A stretch of DNA of 64,000 nt from Otatea glauca (Eukaryota; Streptophyta; Magnoliopsida; Poales; Poaceae), in assembly GCA_036346275.1 (NCBI GenBank), contig CM070726.1, positions 28,803,410 to 28,867,409 of the forward strand. Reading direction: 5' to 3'. A program made the position numbers and the translations under genes. The notes beneath the pieces are model-generated. The model was not told where the DNA came from. It worked only from the letters and a program-made list of their open reading frames with translations, and made no database searches. Within the stretch, counting starts at the first letter, position 1. Every line of letters begins with the position of its first letter. Of the stretch, positions 1-11,000 are shown piece after piece.

Positions 1-450
1 GACATGAAATTATCATTTGCAATATGTGCATAGTGTTAATTGATATAAGTTATAACATGTTCATGTCTCACCTGTGATGTTATGGTAATGAGTAACCAAT
101 TGTGCTACTTCTTGCTATATATGATTGTGCCTAGCATCTGATTACTTTGGAATGAATGCTAGTGCTTTTTAATGAATGAAATTGGTAAAATACAACTGGA
201 TTTCGATTGCATAAATTCAACTTGATTGTAGATGATGCCAAAATCTGAGTTGATTGACTTTTTTGGTGCAAAGTAGACCAATTCATGGACAAATTTTGCT
301 TGCTAGTACTTGTCCATGAACCACCAATCTGTCCATGAATTTTGACTTGATGAGGAGCTATCATCATTATAGATCAATGCATTACTTTTTTGGATGAATC
401 ATATATCTTGAGTTGTGGCATCAGTTTGATAGAAACTATAGATTATTGTA
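1..450. other. AT-rich intergenic DNA, no gene seen
   Basis: No convincing coding region, terminal repeat or RNA gene is visible here. Short open frames on both strands have no recognisable motif. The segment ends at the first copy of the 8-bp duplication GTTTACAG that flanks the next element. Confidence 0.6.
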
Positions 451-458
451 GTTTACAG

Positions 459-2270
459 CAGTGTTTTGGATTTCGGTTTCGGATAAAATACCGTTCATGC
501 CCGGAAAACGAAATTTCGGCGAAATTCGGTAATTTCGGACAAATCTCGTCCGGAAATTCAAATCCAAATTTTGAATCCGGTTTTTTCTACGAAATGCGAA
601 TTTCGCGAAATTGGCGAGATCTCGAGAAATGGCGAAATTTCGGCCAGATTGACAAGCCGAAAATTGGTCCAAAAGATGGAGAAAATTTCGAATTTTTTTG
701 GAGAGTTCTGACGTATTATTAATGTTGTCATAAAAATTTCAGATTTTTTTGAATCATGTAAATTTTTTTAAAATTGAAACATTGGTACTGTCGTAATGAA
801 ACGCTCGCCGGCAATTTTGAACTGAATGAAAAATGGGACAAAGCATGTTATAAATATTTGAAATTTTAATAGCATGATTCTGACATGTGAATAATGTTGC
901 CATAAAATTTTCAGTAGTTACTGAAGCTCGAGGAATTTTAAAAATTGGGAATTCGGGTATCGTGCGTGAAGTATGAAATTTTGACATTTTGACTGAAAAT
1001 CGAAGATTGAGAGTCACAATTCGAAACAATTGATGTATATTGGCATGACAATTATTAAGAATGTAATAAAATCGATACACACAACAAGTCTTCACCGCAT
1101 GTATTAAAGTGAAGTGTGAAGGAACTTCAATGATTGACGATGTATTAAAGCATCCGACAGCCGGTCCTTCAACGCATCCCACAGCTCCCTCATCTGCGCC
1201 CACATCTGTAAGCCCTGCAATAAAACCAAGATAATCTTACATTTAAGAAAATGTGACAATGTTGTAAGATTTGGGAGCTCGTTAGGCCATCTCCAGCAGC
1301 GTTCCCTAAATCTGGATCCCTACATCCACATATACAGAATTCCCTTATGGCAAAGTTATGGAGGTGTAATTTGATGTTTTAATTATGTACTAACTTATAT
1401 GTTATATATGTTGTAATAGGAATCTTTAAATGAAGAAGTTTATGACTCCGTGACCTACTAATCTTATTGTATATGGAAATCTTATTGTATATTGAAATCT
1501 TATTCATATGACCTACATTGATCCTACTTGTGTTTTGAAAAGGTTTTATCAAAATATCACATTTAGGGAGTCAAGTTTGCTACATGTGCAAATTTCGTCC
1601 TGTTTCTTCTATATGTTTTCTTGAAAAGGTTCATCGAAAATGTCTTATAACCGTTAGAATTAAATTTCTCATAATTCTACGGACCACTTGAATTCTTTGT
1701 CCGAAGTTTTACTTCTACGCAGGACTAGTTAGCGATACTAGTCGATTCACGCCGGACTAGTTAGCGATACTAGTCGATTCACGCCGGACCACTTGGAAGT
1801 GGTCGGCGTGAACTGATGTTTATCCTATTTCGATTTTTATTTTTAAAACATAACAAATGATGTTAAAATATTTTCATAAATTTTATGTATTATCCTACAT
1901 ATCTTATGATACTCCCATAAATTTTTCATAGCATGAAAATGCATTCTCAATTTTTAAAATTCGAGAGAGTGTTTACAGAAATGCCAAAAAGTCTAAAAAT
2001 AAACTTTTTGAAACATTATCATTGAAGATCACTTCGAGAACTTATTGATATAATTCGGTCGATCCGCCAAAAAATTCAAATTCGGTTTAAAATTCCGAAA
2101 TCTCGCGGTTTTGCGAAATCTCATGAAAAAATAAAAATCCGAAATATACTGTAGCAATTTCAAATTTTTTTCGGATTTTTACATCCGGCCGGTCTATGCA
2201 AACTCGCTGGGGTCCGAAATCCGAGATTTCGGCGAGATTTCGCCGAATTTCGGCGGTTTTTGTAACCTTG
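459..2270. mobile_element. Non-autonomous hAT-like DNA transposon
   Basis: The element is flanked by perfect 8-bp direct repeats GTTTACAG at 451-458 and 2271-2278. Its ends are CAGTGTTTTGG on the left and, reverse-complemented, CAAGGTTAC on the right, which fits the short CA-rich ends and 8-bp TSD of hAT elements. Both subterminal regions (about 480-665 and 2040-2260) are dense in copies of variants of GAAATTTCGGCG in both orientations, as expected for transposase-binding subterminal repeats. No transposase-like frame is present over its 1.8 kb, so it would have to be moved in trans. A segment starting near 1284 (GGCCATCTCCAGCAGC) resembles the start of another grass repeat and may be nested. 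Assignment to hAT rests on TSD length and end sequence only. Confidence 0.6.
1722..1785. repeat. Two perfect 32-bp tandem units with internal palindrome
   Basis: A 32-bp unit beginning GGACTAGTTAGCG is repeated exactly twice (1722-1753 and 1754-1785). Each unit contains GACTAGT and ACTAGTC separated by 7 bases, so each can form a hairpin. The motif GGACCACTTG flanks the pair on both sides (1681 and about 1786). It lies inside the hAT-like element. Confidence 0.8.
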
Positions 2271-3039
2271 GTTTACAGTATATATGACCTGATGTAATTG
2301 TGAAATGTATATTTGTTCAGAGTTGTAAATGTCCAGATGATTTTTCAGACAATGTGATATATGTAATTGTTAGTTTTGTTGTGTTCATTCCTGTGGTATG
2401 TGCAATTTTTTTTTGTCAAGAGAACACTTTTGTTTAGAGTTGGATATGTTTTTATGTACTGATGCTTGTAACAGATAGCAAATTAGCTAGCATCGAGCAA
2501 TTAATAATTGTGATTTTGGTCAGACCATTTTTTGCAGTTTTCAGTATGTTATTGAGGCAATGTGATGGATTGCTGCTAGCATCAACCTCTGCTTGTACGG
2601 TTCTAGTTATTCATTGCTGTAATATAGAGAATTTTATTACCACTGTATGGTTGTAGTGCAATTCGCTCTCTATAGGATTGATGTAACTCCTTTATAGGAT
2701 GTATATAGAAAAATAATTTACATAAACGTGACAATTGCAAAGAAATTTCAGAAAATTGTGCACAAATACAAAGGAATAAGATACCAATACAATCCAAGGG
2801 TTAAAATAGGGGTAGCATGGACTTTTTGCCACAAATCTTCTCTTTCAACATTTTGAGAGTCAATCTCCTACCAAACGCTTCCTTCAACCAGCTCTAGATT
2901 CTCAAAGGAGTGGATTCTTGGAGACCAGGAGTAGAAGTTGAAAAATTAGAATCAGGAGCTCTACCGAATATGCCCATAATCTGTTTGAAACACGAGAATT
3001 CTTGTTTGAACAAAATGATTGACTTTTCGGGAACCACCC

Positions 3040-3180
3040 CTTGGTGGGGTGGTGGAGCTGTGGATGCACGACTCCATACACTAGGTTCAAATTCTAATGT
3101 CCGCCTTCACACACATGTGAATGCGTCTCGGTAGGAACTTTTATGAGGTCACGGATTTAACTCCAGCCTCCATATTATTA
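3040..3180 (+). mobile_element. Possible tRNA-derived SINE fragment
   Basis: TGGTGGAGCTG at 3050-3060 fits the RNA polymerase III A-box consensus TRGYNNARNNG, and GGTTCAAATTC at 3084-3094 is one or two bases from the B-box consensus. Their spacing of 23 bases is short but close to that of tRNA genes. No cloverleaf can be drawn, so this is not a tRNA gene. No clear TSD or tail was found, so the limits are approximate. Confidence 0.35.
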
Positions 3181-4024
3181 GGCCTGTGCTAAGGAGCACA
3201 TTGGTATGTGCATGTGTACATCTACCATGTAATAGAAAAAATCGATTGACTACTTTTACAATGCATGAAGCAAAAGGTTAGAAGGAAAACAACAAATGCA
3301 AATTATGTTCAGTACAATCTTAAAAGGCTAAGGAAAAAAAAAGAGATTATCCAAGAAAATGTGTTTGAATTCTCCTCGAGAAAGCACTCCCTTTGTCACT
3401 AAATGTAGGTCGTATGATGCATGCGTATGCAGCTCAGCATGTCAAAAATTGTCTACACTCTCGATATGAATTTGGTATTACTAAATTCGTTATAAAATAA
3501 TTTCATTAATATATCATTTAAAAAAATAGTTACGTACTCTTGGGAGTACATACTCCTACTTCTCATATACAATTTAAACAAATAAGTTATACTGATTTAT
3601 CCTTTTAAGCATACTCTAATAATGATTATAAGATACTTCAAAATGAGTTCTACGGAAAATTTGATCAAAGTACACTTTTTATAGCATAATTTATGTATAT
3701 GCACATTTTACGTGTGAAAAATGGTATATAGGAAAAATAAAGGGCTCAAATGATATATACACACATATGGTAGCGCTAATCTGTACGCAAGCGCAAATTA
3801 GTTATTCCGCGCTTCGGTCGGAGAAGCGCATGCAAACCATCCCATATACACACGAGTGTTGACTAAGCCAATCATTTACATAGCCAACTAGTAAATTGTT
3901 TTCTAGTATATATACATGAATCTGTTTTTTCTTTGATTTAGTCATAACTTTTTATTGACAGCTCCGATTCATAAATGGTTTTCACCAGTAGCTTACTGAC
4001 AACGGGAGCAACATATTGATATAA

Positions 4025-4155
4025 GTCTATCCGTATGAATCGGATTTTATTATCTGTATACATAGATTTTACTATTGATACACATAGATTTTACTATCAT
4101 GACAGAGGTTTCAAACTACACAGGCTGCTGAACTCTCTATATGATAATAAAATAT
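4025..4155. repeat. Small AT-rich palindromic repeat related to 52054-52170
   Basis: This segment contains several copies of AGATTTTACTAT, one followed by CATGACAGAGGTTT, and then GGCTGCTGAACTCT. The same words recur near 52050-52170, where they form a near-perfect inverted repeat. It is probably a member of the same short MITE-like family, rearranged or partial here. Confidence 0.45.
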
Positions 4156-4413
4156 ATATATATATGAATAGTAATATACACACGGATAGTGAAATCGAAA
4201 AACCATAAGCCCATTCCATCAATAGCACATTATACACTTTTGCTACACACCAGAGACGCAAACTCCTGGGACTCTTCCGTGTATTATGGACTTGGGGCGC
4301 TTGTGTGTTCCAGATCGACGACATCATCAGTGGCAGTAAACAGTCTTCCAATATTTATGCATCATTGGTTCTGTCTTAGATATAGTGTTAATTAATCTAC
4401 GTTTACTTGCATC

Positions 4414-4644
4414 TGTTGGGAAACCACGTGGCCAATAAAAAGCCCACGATGGTTCCTTAACCGAAATTCTAGGCGACTACTATATAAGGAGGAGGGGGGT
4501 CCCCCTATGTACAAGCAATCAGAATAGCAATAAAGAATTCAGTCGCCGTTCTCCCTAAACCTGTGTGTCTCTCTTTCTCTTTCTGCTCTCCAATTCAGAT
4601 CTGTTCGGGAACCCCGGACTATTCGATAGCGAGGTTCCTTAACA
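4414..4644 (+). repeat. Copia 5' LTR
   Basis: Begins TGTTGGGAAACC and ends GGTTCCTTAACA. It pairs end to end with 24263-24493. A TATA box (CTATATAAGG) lies at about 4480-4488, and AATAAAG at about 4530 may serve as polyadenylation signal. Confidence 0.95.
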
Positions 4645-4662
4645 CGTTATCAGCACGAAGCT
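4645..4662 (+). other. Primer binding site of the Copia element
   Basis: CGTTATCAGCACGAAG follows the 5' LTR directly. It sits where the tRNA primer binding site must be and shares the TATCAG core with the usual initiator-Met site TGGTATCAGAGC, but is otherwise different, so the primer tRNA is not certain. Confidence 0.6.
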
Positions 4663-5864
4663 CTACTGGTGAATAGATTGAAAGGTGAGAATCGGCGATT
4701 GAATCTAATCGCTGTTGATCCTATGCATGCATCTACCCTATGCATCTGTTTTGTGTTTCGTCACGTGGCACGAAGCTACAGACGGCTCGAAGCAATAGTA
4801 CATGCGTCATCTTAGAGAAAAAAAGGGGAATACGTCATCTCGGTTTGCGTGCCCGCAGCGTGCCGCCGCTGCCGCCGCCCCCAGACCCGTGCACCTCGGC
4901 TTGCGCGCTCGCGACGCACGCCGCACCGCCGCGGTCGAGCCCGCCAAGCATGAAGCATGGCCTCGCAACGCGCTGCGTCGTCGGCCGCGTCGCTCGCATC
5001 GGCGCACCGCCCGCCTCGCGGCGCCGTCGTCGGCCTCCGCCCGCGTCGCCTCGCCACGTCGCTCGCGTCGGCGCACCGCCCGACCTCACAGCGCCGTCGT
5101 CGGCCTCGCCTCTGCCGCACCGTCCTCGGTTCGCGGCCGCTGCACCGTCGGTGGCTTCCTCGCCCGCAGCCACGCCACCGACGCCGCCATGCCGCCGACG
5201 TGCCACGCCCGAGATAGCCGTGCGCCTCGGTCTCCCGGCGTTGCGCCGAAGAGCCGCCCGCCGACCTCGCGCCCATTGCCGTCTTGGCTCATTGCGCCAA
5301 GCGCCGCCTCGATCCTCGCTCCGCGGCTCGAAGCCCAACTGTCGCCGCCGCTCGCGGCCGTCTCGGCCTCGCCACCCGGCCCGACCGCCTCGGCCTCGAT
5401 GCCCCACCGCGCCAAGATCGCCACGCCGCCGCCCGGCCCGTCGCGTTTGCAGCCCCTTGGCTGGCAGCTGTGGTGGAAGGACTGGTGGCTAGGGTTTCCA
5501 ACCCTAGCCGCCGAGTTATATGGGCTGCAAGGGAGGCCGGCCGTTCGGGCCAGAAAAGGGCGCGGCCCAGTAGGCCGTTTCGACCGGGAAAGAAAGAAAG
5601 GGAAAAGAAAAGGAGAAGAAAGAAGAAGAAAAGAAAATTTGCAGAAAATTGCTAGAAAAATTCAGAAAATTATTTGGCTCTGTTTTTAATTTTCTAGCTT
5701 TATTTTCTGCATTTATGAATATTCTTTGTAAATTTTTGAATTCATTGCTTTATTTTTTATACTGCAATGCATGGCTATTTATTTTCTGCACTTTATGCTT
5801 TTTGCAACCATTTTCTATTAGATTACACGCAGTAATCTAATGTCGGAATTTTGAAATCATGCAG
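4663..5864 (+). other. Copia leader: GC-rich then AT-rich untranslated region
   Basis: A 1.2-kb leader separates the primer site from gag. Bases about 4840-5480 are extremely rich in CGC/GCC/CCG, 5580-5640 is a purine (GAAA) run, and 5690-5860 is AT-rich and ends in ATCATGCAG just before the gag ATG. Long open frames occur in many frames on both strands of the GC-rich part, as expected where stop codons are rare by composition, so I call none of them genes. The T-rich stretch ending in CAG could be a splice acceptor for a leader intron; this is inference. Confidence 0.6.
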
Positions 5865-6871
5865 ATGTCCGGCATCGTGAATCGTGAGTTTGAAGAACTG
5901 GCCCCGCACTATCAGAACTACCTCACTTAGGCATCGGACGTGAAGATCGTTCTTGGGGGCAAGAAGCTCCGTGCCGCGATTGGTCTAGGGTCCTCGCAGG
6001 ACGCAAAACCTACTACCGAGCAGAATGATCAAGCCTTGCACTTTCTCAGGCACCACCTCTCAGCCACTTTGAAGAATGAATACATGGCTGAGGAGAGTGC
6101 ACTTGACCTCTGGATTGCACTTCAGAAGCGGTTCGAGAAGCTCAAGTACACCATCTTGCCCCAAGCACAGCAAGATTGGATCCGGCTGAGGTTTGCAGAC
6201 TACAAAACAGTGGCCGAGTACAATTCTGTCTTGCACAGAATTTGTACCAATCTCTCCCTATGTGGCAAGAAGATCACTGACGAGGAGAAGATTGAAAAAA
6301 CTCTCTCGCATACAAGGAGTATAGCGAACTGATTGATGTAATGCAAGTTGCAGAATCACAAGACGATGTTCTACGCAAGAACTATGTCTCGCAGCCACCT
6401 GGAAGAGGCACTGGCACATAAGTCAATGCCAATAGCTATAAGGTGAGAAAGCCCATTCATAGAAAGAAGGGCAAGCAGGGTGGGAAGGAGAGGTCTTAGG
6501 CCAAAGGAAAGTCCAAAGCCCCAGTGAAGAAGGATGACAAGGAAAAGGCGCACGCCAAGCCGTATGGACAGCAGAACCAAACGTACTTCAGGTGCGGCAC
6601 TTGGGGTCACTGGTCGAAGATATGTCGAGAATCCAAGGAAGTGATCAACGCATATCAAGCTAAAAGGAAGGCAAAAGAAAACGCCCCAGCAGAGGCGCAC
6701 TTCACTAAGATTGGTGATGATGATGCCATGGATGAAGATACCCCACTTGTCTCATCCTCACAGAATAGCTTGGACATCGATACTGCAGCCAATATTATGG
6801 CAAATGAAAAGAAAACTTCTGTCGATGACATAGAAGCAGAAATTAATGCATATTTTACAGATTCTGTTTAA
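5865..6871 (+). pseudogene. gag: Copia gag polyprotein (broken)
   Basis: Nucleocapsid-capsid protein that packages retrotransposon RNA. The start ATG at 5865 begins MSGIVNREFEELA; the typical Copia gag phrase with SDVKI follows, but the expected Trp before it is a TAG stop at about 5928. A UBN2/gag block (ALDLWIALQKRFEKL) follows at about 6093-6145. Near 6305 the frame shifts and some tens of bases seem to be missing. The zinc knuckle at about 6580-6630 reads YFRCGTWGHWSKIC, where the first Cys of the C-X2-C-X4-H-X4-C motif is Tyr, so RNA binding is probably impaired. The frame ends at TAA 6869-6871. Lineage within Copia is not assigned. Confidence 0.85.
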
Positions 6872-7057
6872 TGCATTTTTTTAGATTATGGTTGTTAGCA
6901 TTTTCTTTTGAATAATGAATTGTAAGCTCTAGAAGAGCATACTTCTCTCATGAATAAATATGCAATTTATTCTTTATTCCAGTATTCTTTCATTTGCAAG
7001 CAATGTTTGGATTATTTTGCCACCGTTTGATTGGAATTATTTTTTCCTTTTTAGAAA
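6872..7057 (+). other. AT-rich gag-pol spacer, intron-like
   Basis: About 190 bases, AT-rich, with four stops in the gag/pol frame. gag upstream and pol downstream are in the same frame. The spacer ends in a pyrimidine-rich run followed by TAG (about 7040-7054), like a 3' splice site. A clean donor is not obvious. Confidence 0.5.
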
Positions 7058-9831
7058 TCGTGTAGCACCCAAATGGAAGAGATATGCATTGTTGATAGTG
7101 GCACAACAAATACCATCTTAAGAGAGTCTAAATACTTCCAGTCGATCACGAAGAACACTGGAAAGACTACTACGATCGCAGGAAGCGATTCATATGTAAT
7201 AGGCTCAGGAAGAGCCACCATTATATTGCCTATGGGTACAACTTTGGTAATTGAAGAGGCCCTTTTGTACCCTGAATCAACGCGCACTCTCTTAAGCTTT
7301 AAAGACATCTGCGCTAATGGTTTTCATGTAGAAACCAATGAAGAAAATGGCAAAGAATACTTGTGCATTGTGAAGCATGTGGTATGTGGAAAAATGGTAT
7401 TAGAAAAATGTCCCTCATATGAATCTGGGTTGTACTACATGAATATTCATGCACCCGAAGTGTATACTTCCTTGAAGACTGTTTTTAGAAGCTCTGAGTT
7501 ATTTTCTTTATGGCATAGTAGATTAGGTCACCCTGGTCTTAGAATGATGAGAAATATAGAGAATAACTCACAAGGTCATGCATTAATGTTAAAAATTTCC
7601 CGAATCATGAAGATTTCGTGTGCCCTGCATGTGCCACCGGGAAATTAATAACTAGACCCTCTGTCATGAAAGTGCGAAGTGAAATTCCTGCATCCCTGAA
7701 ACGCATTCAGAGGGATATTTGCGGCCCGATTCAGCCCTTGTCATGGCCGTTTCGGTACTTTATGGTGCTCATCGATGCTTCCTCGAAATGGTCGCATGTA
7801 TGCTTATTGTCAACAATAAACCATGCTTTTGCAAAGTTGATCTCGCAGATCATAAGAATTAAGAATGCTTTCCCTGATCATCGTGTGAAGTCCATCAGAA
7901 TGGACAATGCCGGAGAATTTACTTCAAAGGCATTTGATGATTATTGCACTGCAACAGGGATAGAAGTTGAGCACTCCGTACCGCACGTCCATACGCAGAA
8001 TGGACTAGCAGAAGCACTAATAAAGAGGATTAAATTCATTGCCAGACCACTTTTGCAGAGTTGTAACTTGCCCAACACTTGTTGGGGACACGCGATCTGC
8101 ACGCGCAGCTCTCATCAATTTCGGACCTTCGCCTACAACATCCATTCTCCTATGCGGCTTGTGCACAGGATCATCCGAAAATCTCCCATCTCGGAAATTT
8201 GGGTGTATGGTATATGTTCCTATACCACCCTCTCGGATTGCAATGGGCCCTCTCGCAAGTCTGGGATATCGTTGGTTATGAGAGTGCATCCATAATCAGT
8301 ATTTGGAACCCATGATTGGAGACTTGCATACTGACCGATTCGGCGATTGCATTTTTGACGAGGATCGTTTCCGTCATTGGGGAGAAATCAACCTTTGGAT
8401 GAAAAATGCAGGAAATCATATGGCATTCCACTGGGATCCCGCATGACCCCGCACTAATGAGGCAAATCAAGAAGTCGAAGATAATTGATTTGCGAATTTA
8501 GCAAATGAACCGCTGATCATTTTTGTGATCTCGAAGGGCGTGGTTAAGTCGCATGTACCGCAAGGAATGCACCAGAGAGGGTGGAAATACCAAAGAAAAT
8601 AGAAGGTATCCCTCATCTTGTTCAGAGGCCTCAAAGAAAAAGAACAGGAAATATGGCTCCTCAAACCCAAAGTACCCGGAGAAGTCTGGAGAAAACTGGG
8701 CGAGAGGACTTACCACAACCAATCACGAAAATACCCCAAGGAAAGAATGGGAGCCAGTTGAGACCTGGCACTGGAAAGAAACCGACAGAAAAGGCAATTC
8801 CAGACTTGAATCTTCCACTACAGGAAGCCGCCGAAAATAATGTGTGCGCACACATAGGCGATGAAAAGCTAAAGGAACTTGCTCCTGCGATAGGGAATAG
8901 CAGCGAAGAGCAAGTAGAAGTGCATGAAGATTACCTCCCCCCCAATAACAGGAGAATCCCTGAATAGAGCAACAACCAGCGTTGATGCATACTTCGCAAA
9001 GAAGATTACCTCGATCATTGATCATGATCCCGAGCTTGCATCTCTCGCAGAGTGCAAGAAAAGGCTAGATTGGAAAGAATGGAAGAAGGCAATCACTGCA
9101 GAGTTAGTCTCTCTGAAGAAGAGAGAGGTGTTTGGGCTCGTATGCCGCACACCTCCCCATATAAACCCTGCAGGTCACAAATGGGTCTTTGTTCGGAAGA
9201 GGAATGAAAACAACGAAGTTGTAAGGTACAAGGAAAGGCTAGTAGCTCAAGGTTTCACTCAACGTCCTGGAGTTGATTATGAAGAAACCTATTCTCCAGT
9301 CATGGGAGGAATTACCTTTAGATATTTGATCTCAATGGCAGTCAACTTGAAGTTGAGAATGAAACTAATGGATGTTGTCACAACATATTTGTATGGAAAC
9401 TTGGATTCGGAGATATACATGAAAGTACCAGAAGGAATTCCTATCCCGAACCAAGACGGAGCAAATAGAAACACATGCGATGTGAAATTGGAGAAATCCT
9501 TTGTATGGGCTAAAGCAGTCAGGAAGAATGTGGTACAATCGCTTGAGCGACTTTCTCTACAAGAAAGGCTACACAAACAGCGAAGATTGTCCATGTGTGT
9601 TTATACAGCGATCCCTGAATGAATTCTGTATAATCTCCGTCTATGTAGATGACTTGAACATCATTGGGACGGATGAAGAAATTGAAGAAGCATGCTCATA
9701 CTTGAAGTCTGAGTTTGAAATGAAGGATTTGGGTAAAACCAAGTTTTGTTTAGGCTTGCAGCTTGAGCATGTCCAAGGAGGAATCTTGGTACATCAATCA
9801 AGCTACACGCAGAAAGTGTTGGAAAGGTTTG
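7058..9831 (+). pseudogene. pol: Copia pol, 5' part: protease, integrase, reverse transcriptase
   Basis: The protease active site IVDSGTT is at about 7088-7108. A GAG-pre-integrase block (LWHSRLGHPG) lies at about 7508-7537, followed by the end of the integrase zinc finger (CPACATGK, about 7618). The integrase core shows Asp in DICGP (about 7712), Asp in RMDNAGEF (about 7900) and Glu in NGLAEALIKR (about 8000), a DDE catalytic set. The reverse transcriptase runs from about 9060, with KWVFVRKR, RLVAQGFTQ, YGLKQSGRMWYNRL (about 9504) and an intact YVDD (about 9643). Frameshifts occur near 7560-7620, around 8100-8550, in a C run near 8937, and near 9500. The frame stops at codon phase 1 after 9831, where the Gypsy element is inserted; it resumes at 23174. 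Confidence 0.92.
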
Positions 9832-10938
9832 TGACGAATACTCATAAAACAGGGGTGCACCAACGGCCCAATTGCAACAAGCAAAGCCCAGAGCAGCAAG
9901 CAGGCGGCCTCGAATACGGCCCCGGCCTAAACAGGCCGTCCCCGGCCTGCTACCCAAATGCCTACGAGACCATTCAGGGAGACCATTCCCGACCGGTCCC
10001 GACTCCGACTCAGCAGGGTTCCCGACCCCCGCAGCGGGACGGGATCCCCCGACTCCGACTCAGCAGGGTTCCCGACCCCCGCAGCGGGACGGGATCCCCG
10101 ACCGACTTCGGCGAGGTTCCCGACCCCGCGGCGGGGACGGATCCCGGCTCGACTTCAGCGAGGTTCCCGACCCCCGCAGCGGGACGGGATCCCGCGGCTC
10201 CGACTCAGGCCGCGTGCCGCGCATCGGAGTCCCGTGTCAACCTAAGGCCACGTGCCCCACGAACGGTCATTCGAAGTGACTGAGCGAGGGCAGGTGGTCC
10301 CTTCCCAAGACAGTTTGATAGCTGCTGAAGCCACGTCCCCTGTCCCATCAGCCAGCCACCCACAGTGCAAGGACACGCTCTCTCCCGAGGCAACTCCAAC
10401 GTCACACGCGACTACGTCAGCACCCACATGGATCACAGAGAGCAGCTACGCCACTTCCCGGAGGATTACCTAACCGCTCTGACCAGCTAGACCACCGACC
10501 CAGCATAGGCTCAGCAGGCGGCGACCAGTCGGCGAGCGATTGGTCGACGGCGGGCAAGACGAAGCCCTAGAAGTAGCTCGCCCGCGGCGCCGCCAATTCT
10601 CGATGTAACCTGCCCTTCAGATCTTGAATAAAGGAGGCGGGAACCTCCTAACAGGCAAGGAGTAAGAGCTACAGGAGAGCTTTTTCCTCTTCTTCCTCTT
10701 CTTCTTTTTCTTCTCCTTACGAGAGCTAAGTTTAGATCATTCTAGTGTTGAGGCTCCACCTCTCGCTTGTAAAAACTCGGTGCGATCCGCACTTTTGATG
10801 AATACAACACCAACGCACGAACCGGAGTAGGGACCTTCGCCCGAACCGGTATACATCTTGGACTCGTGGTCTAACCATTCAGGAGCGGAACGCGCAGCCC
10901 TTAGACTTACAAATTTACTTGCGGCTCAAACGCCGGCG
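9832..10938 (+). repeat. Gypsy 5' LTR
   Basis: Begins TGACGAATACTCATAAA and pairs with 22081-23168. The right boundary is set from the 3' LTR end AAACGCCGACA, here AAACGCCGGCG. Inside, a 50-bp unit (GACTCCGACTCAGCAGGGTT at its start) is tandemly repeated about four times at 9998-10205. AATAAAGGAGGCGGG near 10627 resembles a polyadenylation signal. Confidence 0.88.
9998..10205 (+). repeat. 50-bp tandem repeat in the Gypsy LTR
   Basis: Units start with GACTCC(G)ACT and contain GGTTCCCGACCCC and GCGGGACGGGATCCC. The first two are exactly 50 bp apart (10001 and 10051); later ones are shortened and variant. The same array occurs in the 3' LTR at about 22243-22440 with fewer bases in its C and G runs. 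Confidence 0.85.
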
Positions 10939-10965
10939 GTTAGCGCGCCAGTAGGGGGGCTTCGC
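10939..10965 (+). other. Primer binding site of the Gypsy element
   Basis: GTTAGCGCGCCAGTAGGGGG follows the 5' LTR. The same motif in the form TTGGCATGCCAGGTAGGGG follows another LTR at about 61592. This type of site is usual in Tat-group elements of grasses. Confidence 0.65.
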
Positions 10966-11000
10966 GTCTTGCAAAGATCTCCGGATTCCCATTCGTCTCC

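Larger units (their letters stand above)
2279..4413. other. Intergenic DNA with repeat fragments
   Basis: About 2.1 kb of AT-rich sequence without a credible gene. Around 2855-2985 it contains the phrase GGAGCTCTACC, which recurs near 62200 and looks like the end of a common grass MITE. A SINE-like segment (about 3040-3180) and a small palindromic repeat (about 4025-4155) are listed separately. The last five bases, GCATC (4409-4413), are the left TSD of the Copia element. Confidence 0.55.

Noticed and set aside
3040..3180. tRNA gene
   Set aside because: A- and B-box-like words are present but no acceptor stem or cloverleaf can be formed.
4740..5692. Long open frames on both strands (up to 295 codons)
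   Set aside because: They overlap in several frames within extremely GC-rich sequence where stop codons are rare; the peptides are Arg/Pro/Ala low complexity without a domain.
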